This document shows, in pieces, positions 26,927 to 35,242 of a stretch of DNA of 64,000 nt. The position numbers and the translations under genes were made by a program. The number at the start of each line of letters is the position of its first letter. The first letter of the stretch is position 1. The stretch lies in assembly GCF_030817195.1 (NCBI RefSeq), contig NZ_JAUSYZ010000001.1, forward strand, positions 4,898,001-4,962,000. Reading direction: 5' to 3'. Source of the stretch: Arthrobacter globiformis. Its GTDB lineage: Bacteria; Actinomycetota; Actinomycetes; Actinomycetales; Micrococcaceae. The notes under the pieces are model-generated. The model had not been told where the DNA came from and ran no database searches. It saw only the letters and a program-made list of their open reading frames with translations.

Positions 26927-28092
26927 CCGTTTCACCGAACTACCTCACCCTTGGGGTGCTCTCCTCATCACGCAAACCTGATGAACAACGTGTTCCTCTG
27001 CACCCGCTCCACCTTGAACGCATCCCGCCGGAGCTGCGCCAGCACATGGTCTTTGAGCGCGGCTACGGGGAACGTTTCGGCTTTTCCGACGCCCAGCTGG
27101 CCCAGCTGGTAGGACGGCTGGCCAACCGTCAGGAGATTGTGGCGCAGGCGGACGTTGTTCTGTTACCCAAGCCCCAGCCGCAGGACCTTGCCGAGCTGCG
27201 GGACGAACAGGTTCTCTGGGGCTGGCCGCACTGTGTCCAGGACAGGGCCATCACGCAGATGGCCATCGACAAGAAGCTGACGCTGATCGCCTTCGAGGCC
27301 ATGAACCACTGGGCATCCGACGGCGGCTTCGGCCTTCATGTCTTTCACAAGAACAACGAGTTGGCCGGCTACTGCTCGGTCATACATGCTTTGGCGCTGA
27401 GCGGGTCCACCGGGGATTACGGCCGCCGCCTCCGCGCCGTCGTCATCGGTTTCGGTGCCACCGCCCGCGGCGCTGTCACGGCGTTGAACGCACACGGCAT
27501 CCATGACGTGCAGGTACTGACGAACAGGGGCGTTGCTGCGGTAGGCGCCCCGATCCATTCAGTGCGGATCACCCAGTTTGATCACGACGACAAGGCGCCG
27601 TTCCTTAGCCAGGTCATCACCGAACGCGGCCGGGTTCCCCTGGCCCCGTTCCTGGCCGAGAGTGACATTGTAGTCAACTGCACCCTTCAGGACCCGAACA
27701 ATCCCCTGACCTACCTTCGGACGGAGGATTTGGCCGCGTTCCGGCCGGGAAGCCTGATCGTGGATGTGTCCTGCGACGAAGGCATGGGCTTCAGCTGGGC
27801 CAGGACCACTACCTTCGCAAAGCCGATGTTCACCGTGGGTGAGCACATCAACTATTACGCAGTGGATCACAGCCCGTCCTACTTGTGGGACTCCTCCAGC
27901 TGGGAAATCAGCGAAGCCCTCCTGCCTTTCCTCGAGCCAGTCATGTCAGGACCTGTGGCCTGGGATAACAGCGAGACCATCAGCAGGGCAATCGAGATCC
28001 GCGAGGGCGCCGTCCTCAACCCGGACGTGCTGGAATTCCAGGGACGCGATCCGGGCTACCCCCACGCCGCGCCCGCAACGGTGGTCAGCTAA
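26923..28092 (+). CDS. N5-(carboxyethyl)ornithine synthase / alanine dehydrogenase-like protein
   Basis: 389 residues of the alanine dehydrogenase/transhydrogenase fold. The N-terminal part carries EQRVPLHPLHL, like the substrate-binding arm of alanine dehydrogenases. The Rossmann segment AVVIGFGATARGAVTALNAHG lies near residues 170-190. Family members annotated as carboxyethylornithine synthase reductively join pyruvate and ornithine; the substrate here is not proven. Translation is coupled to the small basic protein by a GTGA overlap. The C terminus overlaps a convergent small gene by 8 bp. Confidence 0.8.
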   Translation: MTVSPNYLTLGVLSSSRKPDEQRVPLHPLHLERIPPELRQHMVFERGYGERFGFSDAQLAQLVGRLANRQEIVAQADVVLLPKPQPQDLAELRDEQVLWGWPHCVQDRAITQMAIDKKLTLIAFEAMNHWASDGGFGLHVFHKNNELAGYCSVIHALALSGSTGDYGRRLRAVVIGFGATARGAVTALNAHGIHDVQVLTNRGVAAVGAPIHSVRITQFDHDDKAPFLSQVITERGRVPLAPFLAESDIVVNCTLQDPNNPLTYLRTEDLAAFRPGSLIVDVSCDEGMGFSWARTTTFAKPMFTVGEHINYYAVDHSPSYLWDSSSWEISEALLPFLEPVMSGPVAWDNSETISRAIEIREGAVLNPDVLEFQGRDPGYPHAAPATVVS

Positions 28093-28312
28093 CGGACCAC
28101 CATTTCCGGGGCGGAGCCGGCTCTGCAGACTCTTCTCCGGTGTGCTCTGCATCAGAATCTTCAGTCCGGTCAAGAACCTCCCACACGACCACCGCCAGGG
28201 TGACAGCGGCGGCCAGGGCCCCGGCGACGATCCAGGCGACGCGAGAGCCCTTGCCCGGCCGGTCCAGGCCGTGGCCCTCGATGCGTACGTGTGCGCGTCC
28301 AAACATCTCCAT
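28085..28312 (-). CDS. Small single-pass membrane protein
   Basis: 75 residues with one hydrophobic helix (VAWIVAGALAAAVTLAVVVW, about residues 24-43), a basic N-terminal segment and an acidic C-terminal tail. AGAGAAAG lies upstream of the ATG. It converges on the carboxyethylornithine-synthase-like gene and overlaps its end. No family recognised. Confidence 0.6.
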   Translation of the reverse strand: MEMFGRAHVRIEGHGLDRPGKGSRVAWIVAGALAAAVTLAVVVWEVLDRTEDSDAEHTGEESAEPAPPRKWWSVS

Positions 28313-28455
28313 TCCCAACTTTCTCTGACCCTGCCGCGTCCCGGGCGGGACTGCAAAACGTATCGAGCACGATAGCAAGAGTCATCAGGAAAGCTGAAGC
28401 TGGCGTATTGGTGCTTGATCTTGTCGGCAGCCCCGACCGGTGGCAGGGTGGCGGC

Positions 28456-29028
28456 ATGGCGATCGAAGTCCGTCCGGCGACGCTGTTTGAGGACGTGAAA
28501 GCGGTAGTGGGGCCCAAGCGGCCTGACGCAACGGTGTGCTGGTGCCTGAGCTACCGCATCCCCTCCAAGCAGAATGTAGAGCTGCGGGGTACCGCCCGCG
28601 GGGAACTGGTCCAGGAACTGCTTACGCAGGATCCGCCACCCGGGGTGCTGGCGTACGACGGCGGGGAGGCAGTTGGGTGGGCAGGTGTCCATCCGCGCGC
28701 CGATACCAGCTTCGCCCGCAACCGCCGCATCCCCCACGTGGACGATCTGGACGTCTGGTCGGTATGGTGCATCCGGGTCCGCCCGGGGTACCGGGGAAAG
28801 GGAATCTCGCATCGGCTGCTGCAGGGCGCCATCGACTTTGCGCGCTCCTACGGCGCTCCTGCCATCGAGGGTTATCCGGTGGACAATCAGGGCAAGAAGG
28901 TGGACCTCACCATGGCCTATGTGGGCACCCGCAAGCTCTTCGAGGAGGCAGGCTTCACCAAGGCCGCCGGCACCGACTCAGTCCTCAACGGCTTCCCGCG
29001 GGTACTCATGCGCCTTGACCTGCGCTGA
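28456..29028 (+). CDS. GNAT-family N-acetyltransferase
   Basis: 190 residues. The acetyl-CoA-binding motif is CIRVRPGYRGKGISHRLLQGA (R/Q-x-x-G-x-G/A type) at about residues 97-117. The central strand EAVGWAGVHPR and a Trp-rich substrate region are typical of GNATs. The acceptor is unknown. The ATG at 28456 follows a GGGTGG stretch, and the frame extends further upstream without family support. Confidence 0.85.
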   Translation: MAIEVRPATLFEDVKAVVGPKRPDATVCWCLSYRIPSKQNVELRGTARGELVQELLTQDPPPGVLAYDGGEAVGWAGVHPRADTSFARNRRIPHVDDLDVWSVWCIRVRPGYRGKGISHRLLQGAIDFARSYGAPAIEGYPVDNQGKKVDLTMAYVGTRKLFEEAGFTKAAGTDSVLNGFPRVLMRLDLR

Positions 29029-29056
29029 TTGCCCCCGTCCCCAATAACTTCCGAGG

Positions 29057-29075
29057 GCGTTAACGCGCTTAACGC
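29057..29075. promoter_or_regulatory. Palindrome upstream of the first IclR gene
   Basis: GCGTTAA (29057-29063) and TTAACGC (29069-29075) are perfect inverted arms separated by 5 bp. They lie 118 bp before the iclR start in the only non-coding gap there. A candidate operator for control of the regulator gene. Confidence 0.45.
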
Positions 29076-29192
29076 AATGTCGGCTCCGTCACACTTCCCG
29101 GCATAGGATCAACACTGTGGATCGGCTGCCAGGCCGGCCCGCGCGGTCTCCCGGGAAAGCACGCTGCCGAAAACTACTTGAGAGTATGGATC

Positions 29193-30008
29193 ATGGCTTC
29201 GAACAATGTCCTTGAATCCGATGCCGACGCCGAGGGCGAGGGCGGCCAGCAGGGTGGCGTCCAATCCGTCGACAGGGCGCTCGCTGTCCTGGAGATCCTG
29301 GCCCGCGACGGCCATGCAGGCGTGAGCGAAATCGCCGAGGAAATGGGCATCCACAAGTCCACCGTGTCCAGGCTGCTCGGTTCCCTCGTGGGCAGGGAGA
29401 TGGTCCACCAGAACAGCGAACGGGGCAAGTATCAGCTCGGCTTTGGCATCCTGCGCCTGGCCAGTTCCATTCCCGGCCGGTTGAGCCTGGTCCGCGAGGC
29501 CCGCCCGGTACTCGAAAACCTCGCCGAGGAATTCAAGGAAACCGTCAACCTCGCCGTTCTCCGCTCCAATTACGCAGTCAACGTGGACCAGGCCATGGGG
29601 CCATCAACACTGGCCACCTACGATTGGGTTGGAAGCCTGACTCCCTTGCACGCGACGTCCAGCGGGAAGGTTCTGCTGGCAGCGCTGGCCGCAGATGAGC
29701 GTGAGCGCATCCTGAAGGAGACAGGTCTGCCGGCCCGGACACCGAAGACCATCACCAGGCGCGACAAACTCGAAAAGCAGCTGATCGATGTAGCCCACGA
29801 CGGCTATGCAGTGGTCCTCGAAGAGTTCGAAATCGGGCTGAACTCCATGGCAGTGCCGGTCTACAACCATCTGGGAACGGTGATTGGCGCGGTCAGCATC
29901 TCCGGCCCGGCCTTCCGCTTCGACCCGGAAAAGGTACCGGGCCTCGTGGAGGGCCTCGGCCAGGCCGGCCTGCAGATCAGCGCCAACATGGGCTACACCC
30001 GCCGTTGA
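29193..30008 (+). CDS. IclR-family regulator 1, betaine island
   Basis: 271 residues: an N-terminal winged helix (VQSVDRALAVLEILA, then VSEIAEEMGIHKSTVSRLLGSL) and a C-terminal GAF-like effector domain. I start at the ATG behind GAGAG, not the upstream TTG. It lies just before the BCCT betaine transporter, whose promoter bears the shared element described at 30181-30245. Most of its sequence is nearly the same as the IclR protein at 46975-47781, so the two are recent paralogues. Confidence 0.92.
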   Translation: MASNNVLESDADAEGEGGQQGGVQSVDRALAVLEILARDGHAGVSEIAEEMGIHKSTVSRLLGSLVGREMVHQNSERGKYQLGFGILRLASSIPGRLSLVREARPVLENLAEEFKETVNLAVLRSNYAVNVDQAMGPSTLATYDWVGSLTPLHATSSGKVLLAALAADERERILKETGLPARTPKTITRRDKLEKQLIDVAHDGYAVVLEEFEIGLNSMAVPVYNHLGTVIGAVSISGPAFRFDPEKVPGLVEGLGQAGLQISANMGYTRR

Positions 30009-30180
30009 CCCGGACCGCCGATGGAGCCGGACCGCTTAATCAGCGGCTCTGGAATTCGCTGGCGTCGGTATAAGCCACTTCTTTTCTTAATTGCCTAATG
30101 CGCAACAGTAATCACGATAAGCAACAGCTAGGGCATCAGACACCCCCTTGTCAAGAAGTGACGGCACCTTAAAAAAGTCC

Positions 30181-30245
30181 TTGACATCGCGTGTGAGCTG
30201 GCGCACTCTGTTGCTGAAGGCGAAGTGTGTTGATTACTGCGGAAC
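30181..30245 (+). promoter_or_regulatory. Shared betaine-promoter element, copy A (BCCT transporter)
   Basis: Within the 410-bp gap 30009-30418: TTGACA (30181-30186), 17 bp, CACTCT (30204-30209), overlapped by TGTTGC (30209-30214), and a second TGTTG box at 30228 inside TGTTGATTACTGCGGAAC. TGTGAGC begins at 30192. The two TGTTG boxes are 19 bp apart. The rest of the gap shows no other clear feature. Confidence 0.75.
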
Positions 30246-30418
30246 GATTGAGCTAACCAAAGCTTCCGACGAAACCGTCGGTCCGCATTCACGAAGTCAG
30301 GATCGTCGACGGCGACCATCCTGGCTGTCGACTCCGTGGACGAGCTGAACCTGGCGCCGGGCCCAAACCCCGGCGGCACGGCTGGGCCGTCCCGCATATT
30401 CAATTAAGGAAACCCCTC

Positions 30419-32317
30419 ATGACAATCAATAGTGACGTCACTATCGATGAAAGCAGTGAAGACGGTCGGGCCCCGGGGGTGGAACCGGTGTCGGAACGAG
30501 AACCTGAAACTCCCCAGGAAGACCTGGAACTCCTTCAGGCCCTGCGGGAAACCGAATCAGAACACGAAGAAGCGCGGCGCAGCAGCCACCTGTTCCGGAA
30601 GGGAGGCATCGACAAGGTAGTCTTCGGCGTCGCCGGAGTACTCACGCTGGCCTTTGTTATCTGGGGATTTGCCGGCAGGGAGAATCTGGCCGCGACTTCC
30701 CAGGTGGTCCTTGACTGGGTCATGAAAAACACGGGCTGGCTGTTCGTCTCCCTCTCCTCCCTGTTCGTGGTCTACGTGCTGTGGCTGGCAGTCAGCCGCT
30801 TTGGCAACATTCCGCTGGGGAAAGACGCGGAAAAGCCCGAGTACTCCATGGTCTCGTGGGTCTCGATGATGTTCGCCGCGGGCATGGGCATCGGCCTGAT
30901 GTTCTATGGTGTGGCCGAGCCGCTTTACCACTACATCTCCCCGCCGCCGGGCACGGTTGACGGCCAGACGCCCGCTGCTATCCAGACGGCGATGGCAACC
31001 TCAATCTTCCACTGGACCCTGCACCCGTGGGCCATGTACGCGGTGGTGGGCGTTGCCATGGCTTACGGAACCTACCGCCTTGGCCGCAAGCAGCTCATTT
31101 CCACCGTCTTCACGTCCATATTCGGCATCAAGCGGGTGGAAGGCCCCATCGGCAAGCTCATCAACATGCTGGCCATCTTCGCCACACTCTTCGGAACGGC
31201 AGCATCGCTCGGACTTGGTGCCCTGCAGATCGGCAGCGGCATGGCGTCGAACGGCTGGATCGGCGGCCAGCTGGCCACCCCCGTGCTCGTAGTTATCGTT
31301 GCCGTACTGACAGCCTGCTTCGTGGCCTCGGCGGTCTCCGGGATCAGCCGCGGCATCCAGTGGCTGTCCAATATCAACATGGTCCTGGCTGCAGTCCTGG
31401 CCGTCATCGTGTTCGTGGCTGGGCCCACGCTCTTCATCCTGAACCTGATCCCGGCGGCAGTCGGCGACTATGCACGGGACCTGGCCGAGATGGCCTCCCG
31501 GACCGAGGCCGTCGGCGACGACGCCCTGCGCACGTGGATGTCCGGCTGGACCATCTTCTACTGGGCCTGGTGGGTCTCCTGGACCCCCTTCGTGGGCCTG
31601 TTCATCGCCCGTATCAGCCGCGGCCGCACCATCCGCCAGTTCGTCACCGGCGTCCTGCTGGTCCCCAGCATCGTCAGCGTGATCTGGTTCGGCATCTTCG
31701 GCGGTGCCGCCGTCAACATCCAGTCCACGGCAGATGCCACCCCGGACGCCGGCGATGGCCTGGCCAAGATCGTCGACGGAACTCCCTCGATTTCCTTCGA
31801 CGGCGCCCTGTTCGACCTGCTTCACCACCTGTCCCTCCCCACTGGCATCGCCGCCGCAGTCTCCGTCCTGGCGATGGTCCTGGTGGCCATCTTCTTTGTC
31901 ACCGGCGCCGACGCAGCATCCATCGTGATGGGCTCGCTCAGCTCCGACGGTGCTGAAGAACCACGCCGCGGCGTCGTTATCTTCTGGGGCACCCTCACCG
32001 GCGCCGTCGCCGCAGTGATGCTGCTCGCCGGTGGTGACAAGCCCGCCGAGGCACTCTCCGGACTGCAGCGCATAACTATCGTGTCTGCGCTGCCCTTCGT
32101 CATCGTGATGTTTTTGATGTGCTTTGCCCTCACAAGGGACCTGCGCAGGGATCCGCTGTCACTGCGGAGACGGCTGGTCACGTCCGTCGTCGAGCGCTCC
32201 ATCCGCAGTGGAGTCGAACAGCACGGCGGCGTCCAGTTCGATCTGGTGACCAAGCACGAATGTGATGAACGATGCGCCAAGAATGAGCTTGATCCGAACG
32301 GGCACAAGCAGCACTAA
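30419..32317 (+). CDS. BCCT-family betaine/carnitine/choline transporter
   Basis: 632 residues with an acidic roughly 60-residue cytoplasmic N terminus, about 12 membrane helices and a polar C-terminal tail. Family signatures: GMGIGLMFYGVAEPLYHY in helix 3 and the Trp-rich stretch WTIFYWAWWVSWTPF followed by GLFIARISRGRTIRQF. It imports a quaternary ammonium compound with sodium or protons. The gene neighbourhood (Rieske demethylase, dimethylglycine and sarcosine oxidases) points to glycine betaine as a carbon source. Confidence 0.95.
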   Translation: MTINSDVTIDESSEDGRAPGVEPVSEREPETPQEDLELLQALRETESEHEEARRSSHLFRKGGIDKVVFGVAGVLTLAFVIWGFAGRENLAATSQVVLDWVMKNTGWLFVSLSSLFVVYVLWLAVSRFGNIPLGKDAEKPEYSMVSWVSMMFAAGMGIGLMFYGVAEPLYHYISPPPGTVDGQTPAAIQTAMATSIFHWTLHPWAMYAVVGVAMAYGTYRLGRKQLISTVFTSIFGIKRVEGPIGKLINMLAIFATLFGTAASLGLGALQIGSGMASNGWIGGQLATPVLVVIVAVLTACFVASAVSGISRGIQWLSNINMVLAAVLAVIVFVAGPTLFILNLIPAAVGDYARDLAEMASRTEAVGDDALRTWMSGWTIFYWAWWVSWTPFVGLFIARISRGRTIRQFVTGVLLVPSIVSVIWFGIFGGAAVNIQSTADATPDAGDGLAKIVDGTPSISFDGALFDLLHHLSLPTGIAAAVSVLAMVLVAIFFVTGADAASIVMGSLSSDGAEEPRRGVVIFWGTLTGAVAAVMLLAGGDKPAEALSGLQRITIVSALPFVIVMFLMCFALTRDLRRDPLSLRRRLVTSVVERSIRSGVEQHGGVQFDLVTKHECDERCAKNELDPNGHKQH

Positions 32318-32323
32318 GCGCTG

Positions 32324-32367
32324 AGCGGCCGGATCCGGGTGGCACAAGCCACCTGGATCCGGCCGCT
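32324..32367 (+). terminator. Hairpin terminator after the BCCT gene
   Basis: Two 20-nt arms (32324-32343 and 32348-32367), of the form AGCGGCCGGATCC...GGATCCGGCCGCT, pair with one wobble and an ACAA loop. It starts 7 bp after the stop codon. No long T run. Confidence 0.85.
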
Positions 32368-32425
32368 CTGACGTTGGTCCTCTAAAGAAACGCACTCGCG
32401 GCTCACACTAGGAAAGGCATCTCAT

Positions 32426-32539
32426 ATGGCATCGGCGCCCGCCATGACACAGGTTGAAACGAAGCCGGATGAAGACCGCCCGGTTGATGACTGCGACTAT
32501 CACGGCTGCTTCTTCTGTTCCGGCCCAGAGACCGACTGA
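32426..32539 (+). CDS. 37-residue cysteine-rich microprotein
   Basis: ATG 32426 follows AGGAAAGG and the frame closes with TGA at 32537-32539. The second half reads DDCDYHGCFFCSG, a C-x4-C-x2-C cluster with a nearby His, set between acidic residues. That pattern could bind zinc or an iron-sulfur cluster, or react with formaldehyde or thiols. It sits just downstream of the BCCT terminator and ends 6 bp from the convergent DUF6457 gene. It is unlike any small protein I know. Confidence 0.5.
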   Translation: MASAPAMTQVETKPDEDRPVDDCDYHGCFFCSGPETD

Positions 32540-32545
32540 CTGCCG

Positions 32546-32869
32546 CTACATCGCCCCGGTGTGGCCAGCGCCCTCGCCGTCCTTACTGTTAGCGCGGTCC
32601 TCGCACAACCGGAACGCGATGTCTGCGGCCCGGGCAGTCGCTTCCCTGGAACCTTCCGAACCAGCGTTACCCTTCCCGGCTTCATGGCCGGCCACGTAGC
32701 CCACCATGAAAGCCGTCACCGGTGCCGCGGCATGAATTACTTTATCCGCAGCTTTCCTGGCCACATCCAGCAGCAGCTCCTGATCGACGTCGAGATCCGG
32801 GATCTGCAACGCCTTCGCCAACTGCTCGCACCACTCGGACAGGACCTGCATTTCATCGTCGACGGCCAT
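32546..32869 (-). CDS. DUF6457-like small protein
   Basis: 107 residues from an ATG with GGAGAG upstream. It has the pattern of DUF6457 proteins: WCEQLAKALQIPDLDVDQELLLDVARKAA, then APVTAFMVGYVAG. Relatives often occur beside or fused to molybdenum-cofactor genes, which fits the molybdoenzyme and MoeA encoded in this island. Function unknown. Confidence 0.75.
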   Translation of the reverse strand: MAVDDEMQVLSEWCEQLAKALQIPDLDVDQELLLDVARKAADKVIHAAAPVTAFMVGYVAGHEAGKGNAGSEGSREATARAADIAFRLCEDRANSKDGEGAGHTGAM

Positions 32870-33007
32870 GATCTCTCCTTGTACAGAACACTTCCGCTTG
32901 AAGCTGGTGCCCTGACCCTACAAGGCATGGCGACGTAAGTCATGGGGCTTTTGCTGGCGGGGCCCGTCGTTGCCATGCGGTTGGCCTCAGGCTCGGCCCA
33001 GGCCACG

Positions 33008-33084
33008 TTGACGCAGCCAAGTTCCGGCGCATACGATCGCTCATATATCAGTTACGTAGCTCACAAATATCAAAGGCATATCAG
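33008..33084 (+). promoter_or_regulatory. Promoter and GntR-type sites before the formaldehyde dehydrogenase gene
   Basis: TTGACG (33008-33013) and TACGAT (33032-33037) are 18 bp apart. Immediately downstream is TCATATATCA (33041-33050), 9 of 10 identical to the TGATATATCA core of the sox-operon operator. ATATCA boxes recur near 33068 and 33079. This is the main content of the 330-bp gap 32870-33199. Confidence 0.6.
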
Positions 33085-33199
33085 CCCCGCCGCTGATGGC
33101 CACCCAGAAGACCTCCGGCCACCGCTCCCCACCGACAGTGCCAAGCTCCTGCTGGGTGGACTGTATCAGCCGCAGAACACCCGAAAGGAACGCGATTTC

Positions 33200-34339
33200 A
33201 TGGTTCATAAAGTGCAGGCAGTTGTTGTCAGGGCGAAGGATGCTCCGGTGTCGGTGGAGACGATTCTGGTGCCGGATCCGGGGCCGGGGGAGGCGTTGGT
33301 GGATGTGCTGACGTGCGGGGTGTGCCATACGGATTTGCATTACAAGCTGGGCGGGATCGGGGATGAGTTCCCGTATCTGCTGGGTCATGAGGCGACCGGT
33401 GTGGTCTCGGCGGTGGGCGAGGGCGTGACGGAGGTGGCCGTTGGTGACCGGGTGATCCTGAACTGGCGTGCGGTGTGCGGGCAGTGCCGGGCGTGCGCGA
33501 AGGGCCAGCCGCAGTACTGCTTCAACACCGCCAACGCGTCCCAGAAGATGACCCTGGAGGACGGCACCGAACTGTCTCCGGCGCTGGGGATCGGGGCGTT
33601 CGCGGAGAAGACCCTGGTCGCTGCCGGGCAGTGCACCAAGGTCGATCCGGACGCCGATGCGGCCGCCGTGGGTTTGCTGGGCTGCGGGGTGATGGCCGGG
33701 ATCGGTGCGGCGATTAACACCGGTGAGGTCAAGCGCGGCGAGTCCGTGGCCGTGATCGGTTGCGGCGGAGTGGGGATCGCCGCGATCGCCGGCGCGAAGC
33801 TGGCCGGGGCGACGACGATCATCGCGGTGGACATTGACGAGAACAAGATTGCGATGGCGAAGTCCCTGGGCGCGACGCACGGGGTGAACTCCCGCACCAC
33901 GGACCCGGTGGAGGCGATCCGGGCGCTGACCGGCGGGAACGGCGCCGATGTGGTGATCGAGGCGGTCGGCCGGCCGGAAACGTATAAGCAGGCGTTCTAC
34001 GCCCGGGACCTGGCCGGGCGCGTGGTCCTGGTCGGTGTCCCGACCCCGGAGATGGTGTTGGAGTTGCCGCTTTTGGATGTGTTTGGCCGGGGCGGGTCGT
34101 TGAAGTCCTCCTGGTACGGGGACTGCCTGCCCTCGCGGGACTTCCCGATGCTGGTCTCGCATTACCGGCAGGGCAACCTGGACCTGGACGCGTTCGTGTC
34201 CGAACGGATCACCATCGACCAGGTCGAGGAGGCCTTCGAGAAGATGCACGGGGGCAAGGTCCTGCGTTCCGTCGTCGAAATCCAGCCCGCCACCAAGAAC
34301 CGGCCGGCCACCGTGCAGGCGCAGGGAGCGTCCGTATGA
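33200..34339 (+). CDS. S-(hydroxymethyl)mycothiol dehydrogenase (zinc alcohol dehydrogenase)
   Basis: 379 residues. It oxidises the spontaneous adduct of formaldehyde and mycothiol to formylmycothiol with NAD. Seen: catalytic-zinc Cys in TCGVCHTDLHY, GHEATGVV, structural-zinc cysteines in CGQCRACAKGQPQYC, and the Rossmann VIGCGGVGIAAIAGA. The start ATG follows GAAAGGAA and opens MVHKVQAVVV. Coupled by ATGA overlap to the MBL gene, the usual partner of this enzyme in actinobacteria. It removes formaldehyde from demethylation. Confidence 0.93.
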   Translation: MVHKVQAVVVRAKDAPVSVETILVPDPGPGEALVDVLTCGVCHTDLHYKLGGIGDEFPYLLGHEATGVVSAVGEGVTEVAVGDRVILNWRAVCGQCRACAKGQPQYCFNTANASQKMTLEDGTELSPALGIGAFAEKTLVAAGQCTKVDPDADAAAVGLLGCGVMAGIGAAINTGEVKRGESVAVIGCGGVGIAAIAGAKLAGATTIIAVDIDENKIAMAKSLGATHGVNSRTTDPVEAIRALTGGNGADVVIEAVGRPETYKQAFYARDLAGRVVLVGVPTPEMVLELPLLDVFGRGGSLKSSWYGDCLPSRDFPMLVSHYRQGNLDLDAFVSERITIDQVEEAFEKMHGGKVLRSVVEIQPATKNRPATVQAQGASV

Positions 34340-34956
34340 GTGTCAGGATCGAGAACCTGGTCACCTCGGGCACGTTTTCGCTGGACGGGGGGACCTGGGA
34401 TGTGGATAACAATGTCTGGATCGTCGGTGACGGGCAGGAGTGCGTCATCATTGATTCCCCGCACGACGCCGCCGCGATCATCAACCAGGTGAGGGGCCGG
34501 ACGGTGAAGGCGATCCTGCTCACGCACGCGCACAACGACCACATCGGCGCCGCCCGCGAGGTCGCCCAGGCCGTAGGCGCTCCTATTTACATGAACCCGG
34601 AGGACCAGGTCCTGTGGGAACAGGTCTACCCCGGCACCACACCGGATAAGGCCATCGCGGACGGGGACGAGTTCGAAGTCGCCGGTGCGGTGCTGAAGGC
34701 GATCCACACCCCGGGCCACTCACCCGGGTCCACCTGCTTCCACCTCGAGAGTGAGAACACCGTGTTCACCGGGGACACCCTGTTCAACGGCGGACCCGGC
34801 GCGACCGGACGGTCCTACAGTGACTACCCGACCATCCTGGCCTCCATCCGCGAACGGCTCCTCACCCTCCCCGCGGACACGGTCGTCAGGACCGGTCACG
34901 GGGACAACACCACCGTCGCCGCCGAACGCGAAACCCTCGCCAAGGTGGCACAGTAA
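34336..34956 (+). CDS. MBL-fold hydrolase partner of mycothiol formaldehyde oxidation
   Basis: 206 residues of the metallo-beta-lactamase/glyoxalase II type. Metal motif THAHNDHIG (about residues 63-71), then HTPGHSPGST and FTGDTLF. Genes like this follow mycothiol-dependent formaldehyde dehydrogenase in many actinobacteria and are thought to hydrolyse S-formylmycothiol to formate and mycothiol; that role is inferred from context. The start overlaps the dehydrogenase stop. Confidence 0.88.
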   Translation: MSVRIENLVTSGTFSLDGGTWDVDNNVWIVGDGQECVIIDSPHDAAAIINQVRGRTVKAILLTHAHNDHIGAAREVAQAVGAPIYMNPEDQVLWEQVYPGTTPDKAIADGDEFEVAGAVLKAIHTPGHSPGSTCFHLESENTVFTGDTLFNGGPGATGRSYSDYPTILASIRERLLTLPADTVVRTGHGDNTTVAAERETLAKVAQ

Positions 34957-34973
34957 GAAACCGCAAAACACCG

Positions 34974-35003
34974 AATGGCCCCCGTCCAGCGATGGGGGCC
35001 ATT
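34974..35003 (+). terminator. Hairpin terminator after the formaldehyde detoxification pair
   Basis: AATGGCCCCCGTC (34974-34986) pairs with GATGGGGGCCATT (34991-35003) with one wobble and a 4-nt loop, 18 bp after the stop codon. Confidence 0.8.
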
Positions 35004-35024
35004 TGCGTAACTCGTGTCATGTTC

Positions 35025-35090
35025 TCGACTACCACTGTGAGCTGACGCACTTTGTTGCATAAACTGAACCTTGTTGATTACTACGGAACA
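35025..35090 (+). promoter_or_regulatory. Shared betaine-promoter element, copy B (MHS transporter)
   Basis: TCGACT (35025-35030), 17 bp, CACTTT (35048-35053), overlapped by TGTTGC (35053-35058), and a second TGTTG box at 35072 in TGTTGATTACTACGGAACA. TGTGAGC begins at 35036. The offset between the two TGTTG boxes is again 19 bp. It lies 150 bp before the transporter ATG. Confidence 0.75.
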
Positions 35091-35242
35091 CGTTGCGATC
35101 CCCCGCGCGGTCGCGTGTAGGAAGTCATAGTCCTGGACAGCGCCTTCTGGCCCTGGAGTCCGAGGACCAGCCGAACTTGTCCGCGGGGTGAACAGCAGCT
35201 CGCTGCACGTCAGTCCCGTCAATACCCAGTAAGGAACCCCTC

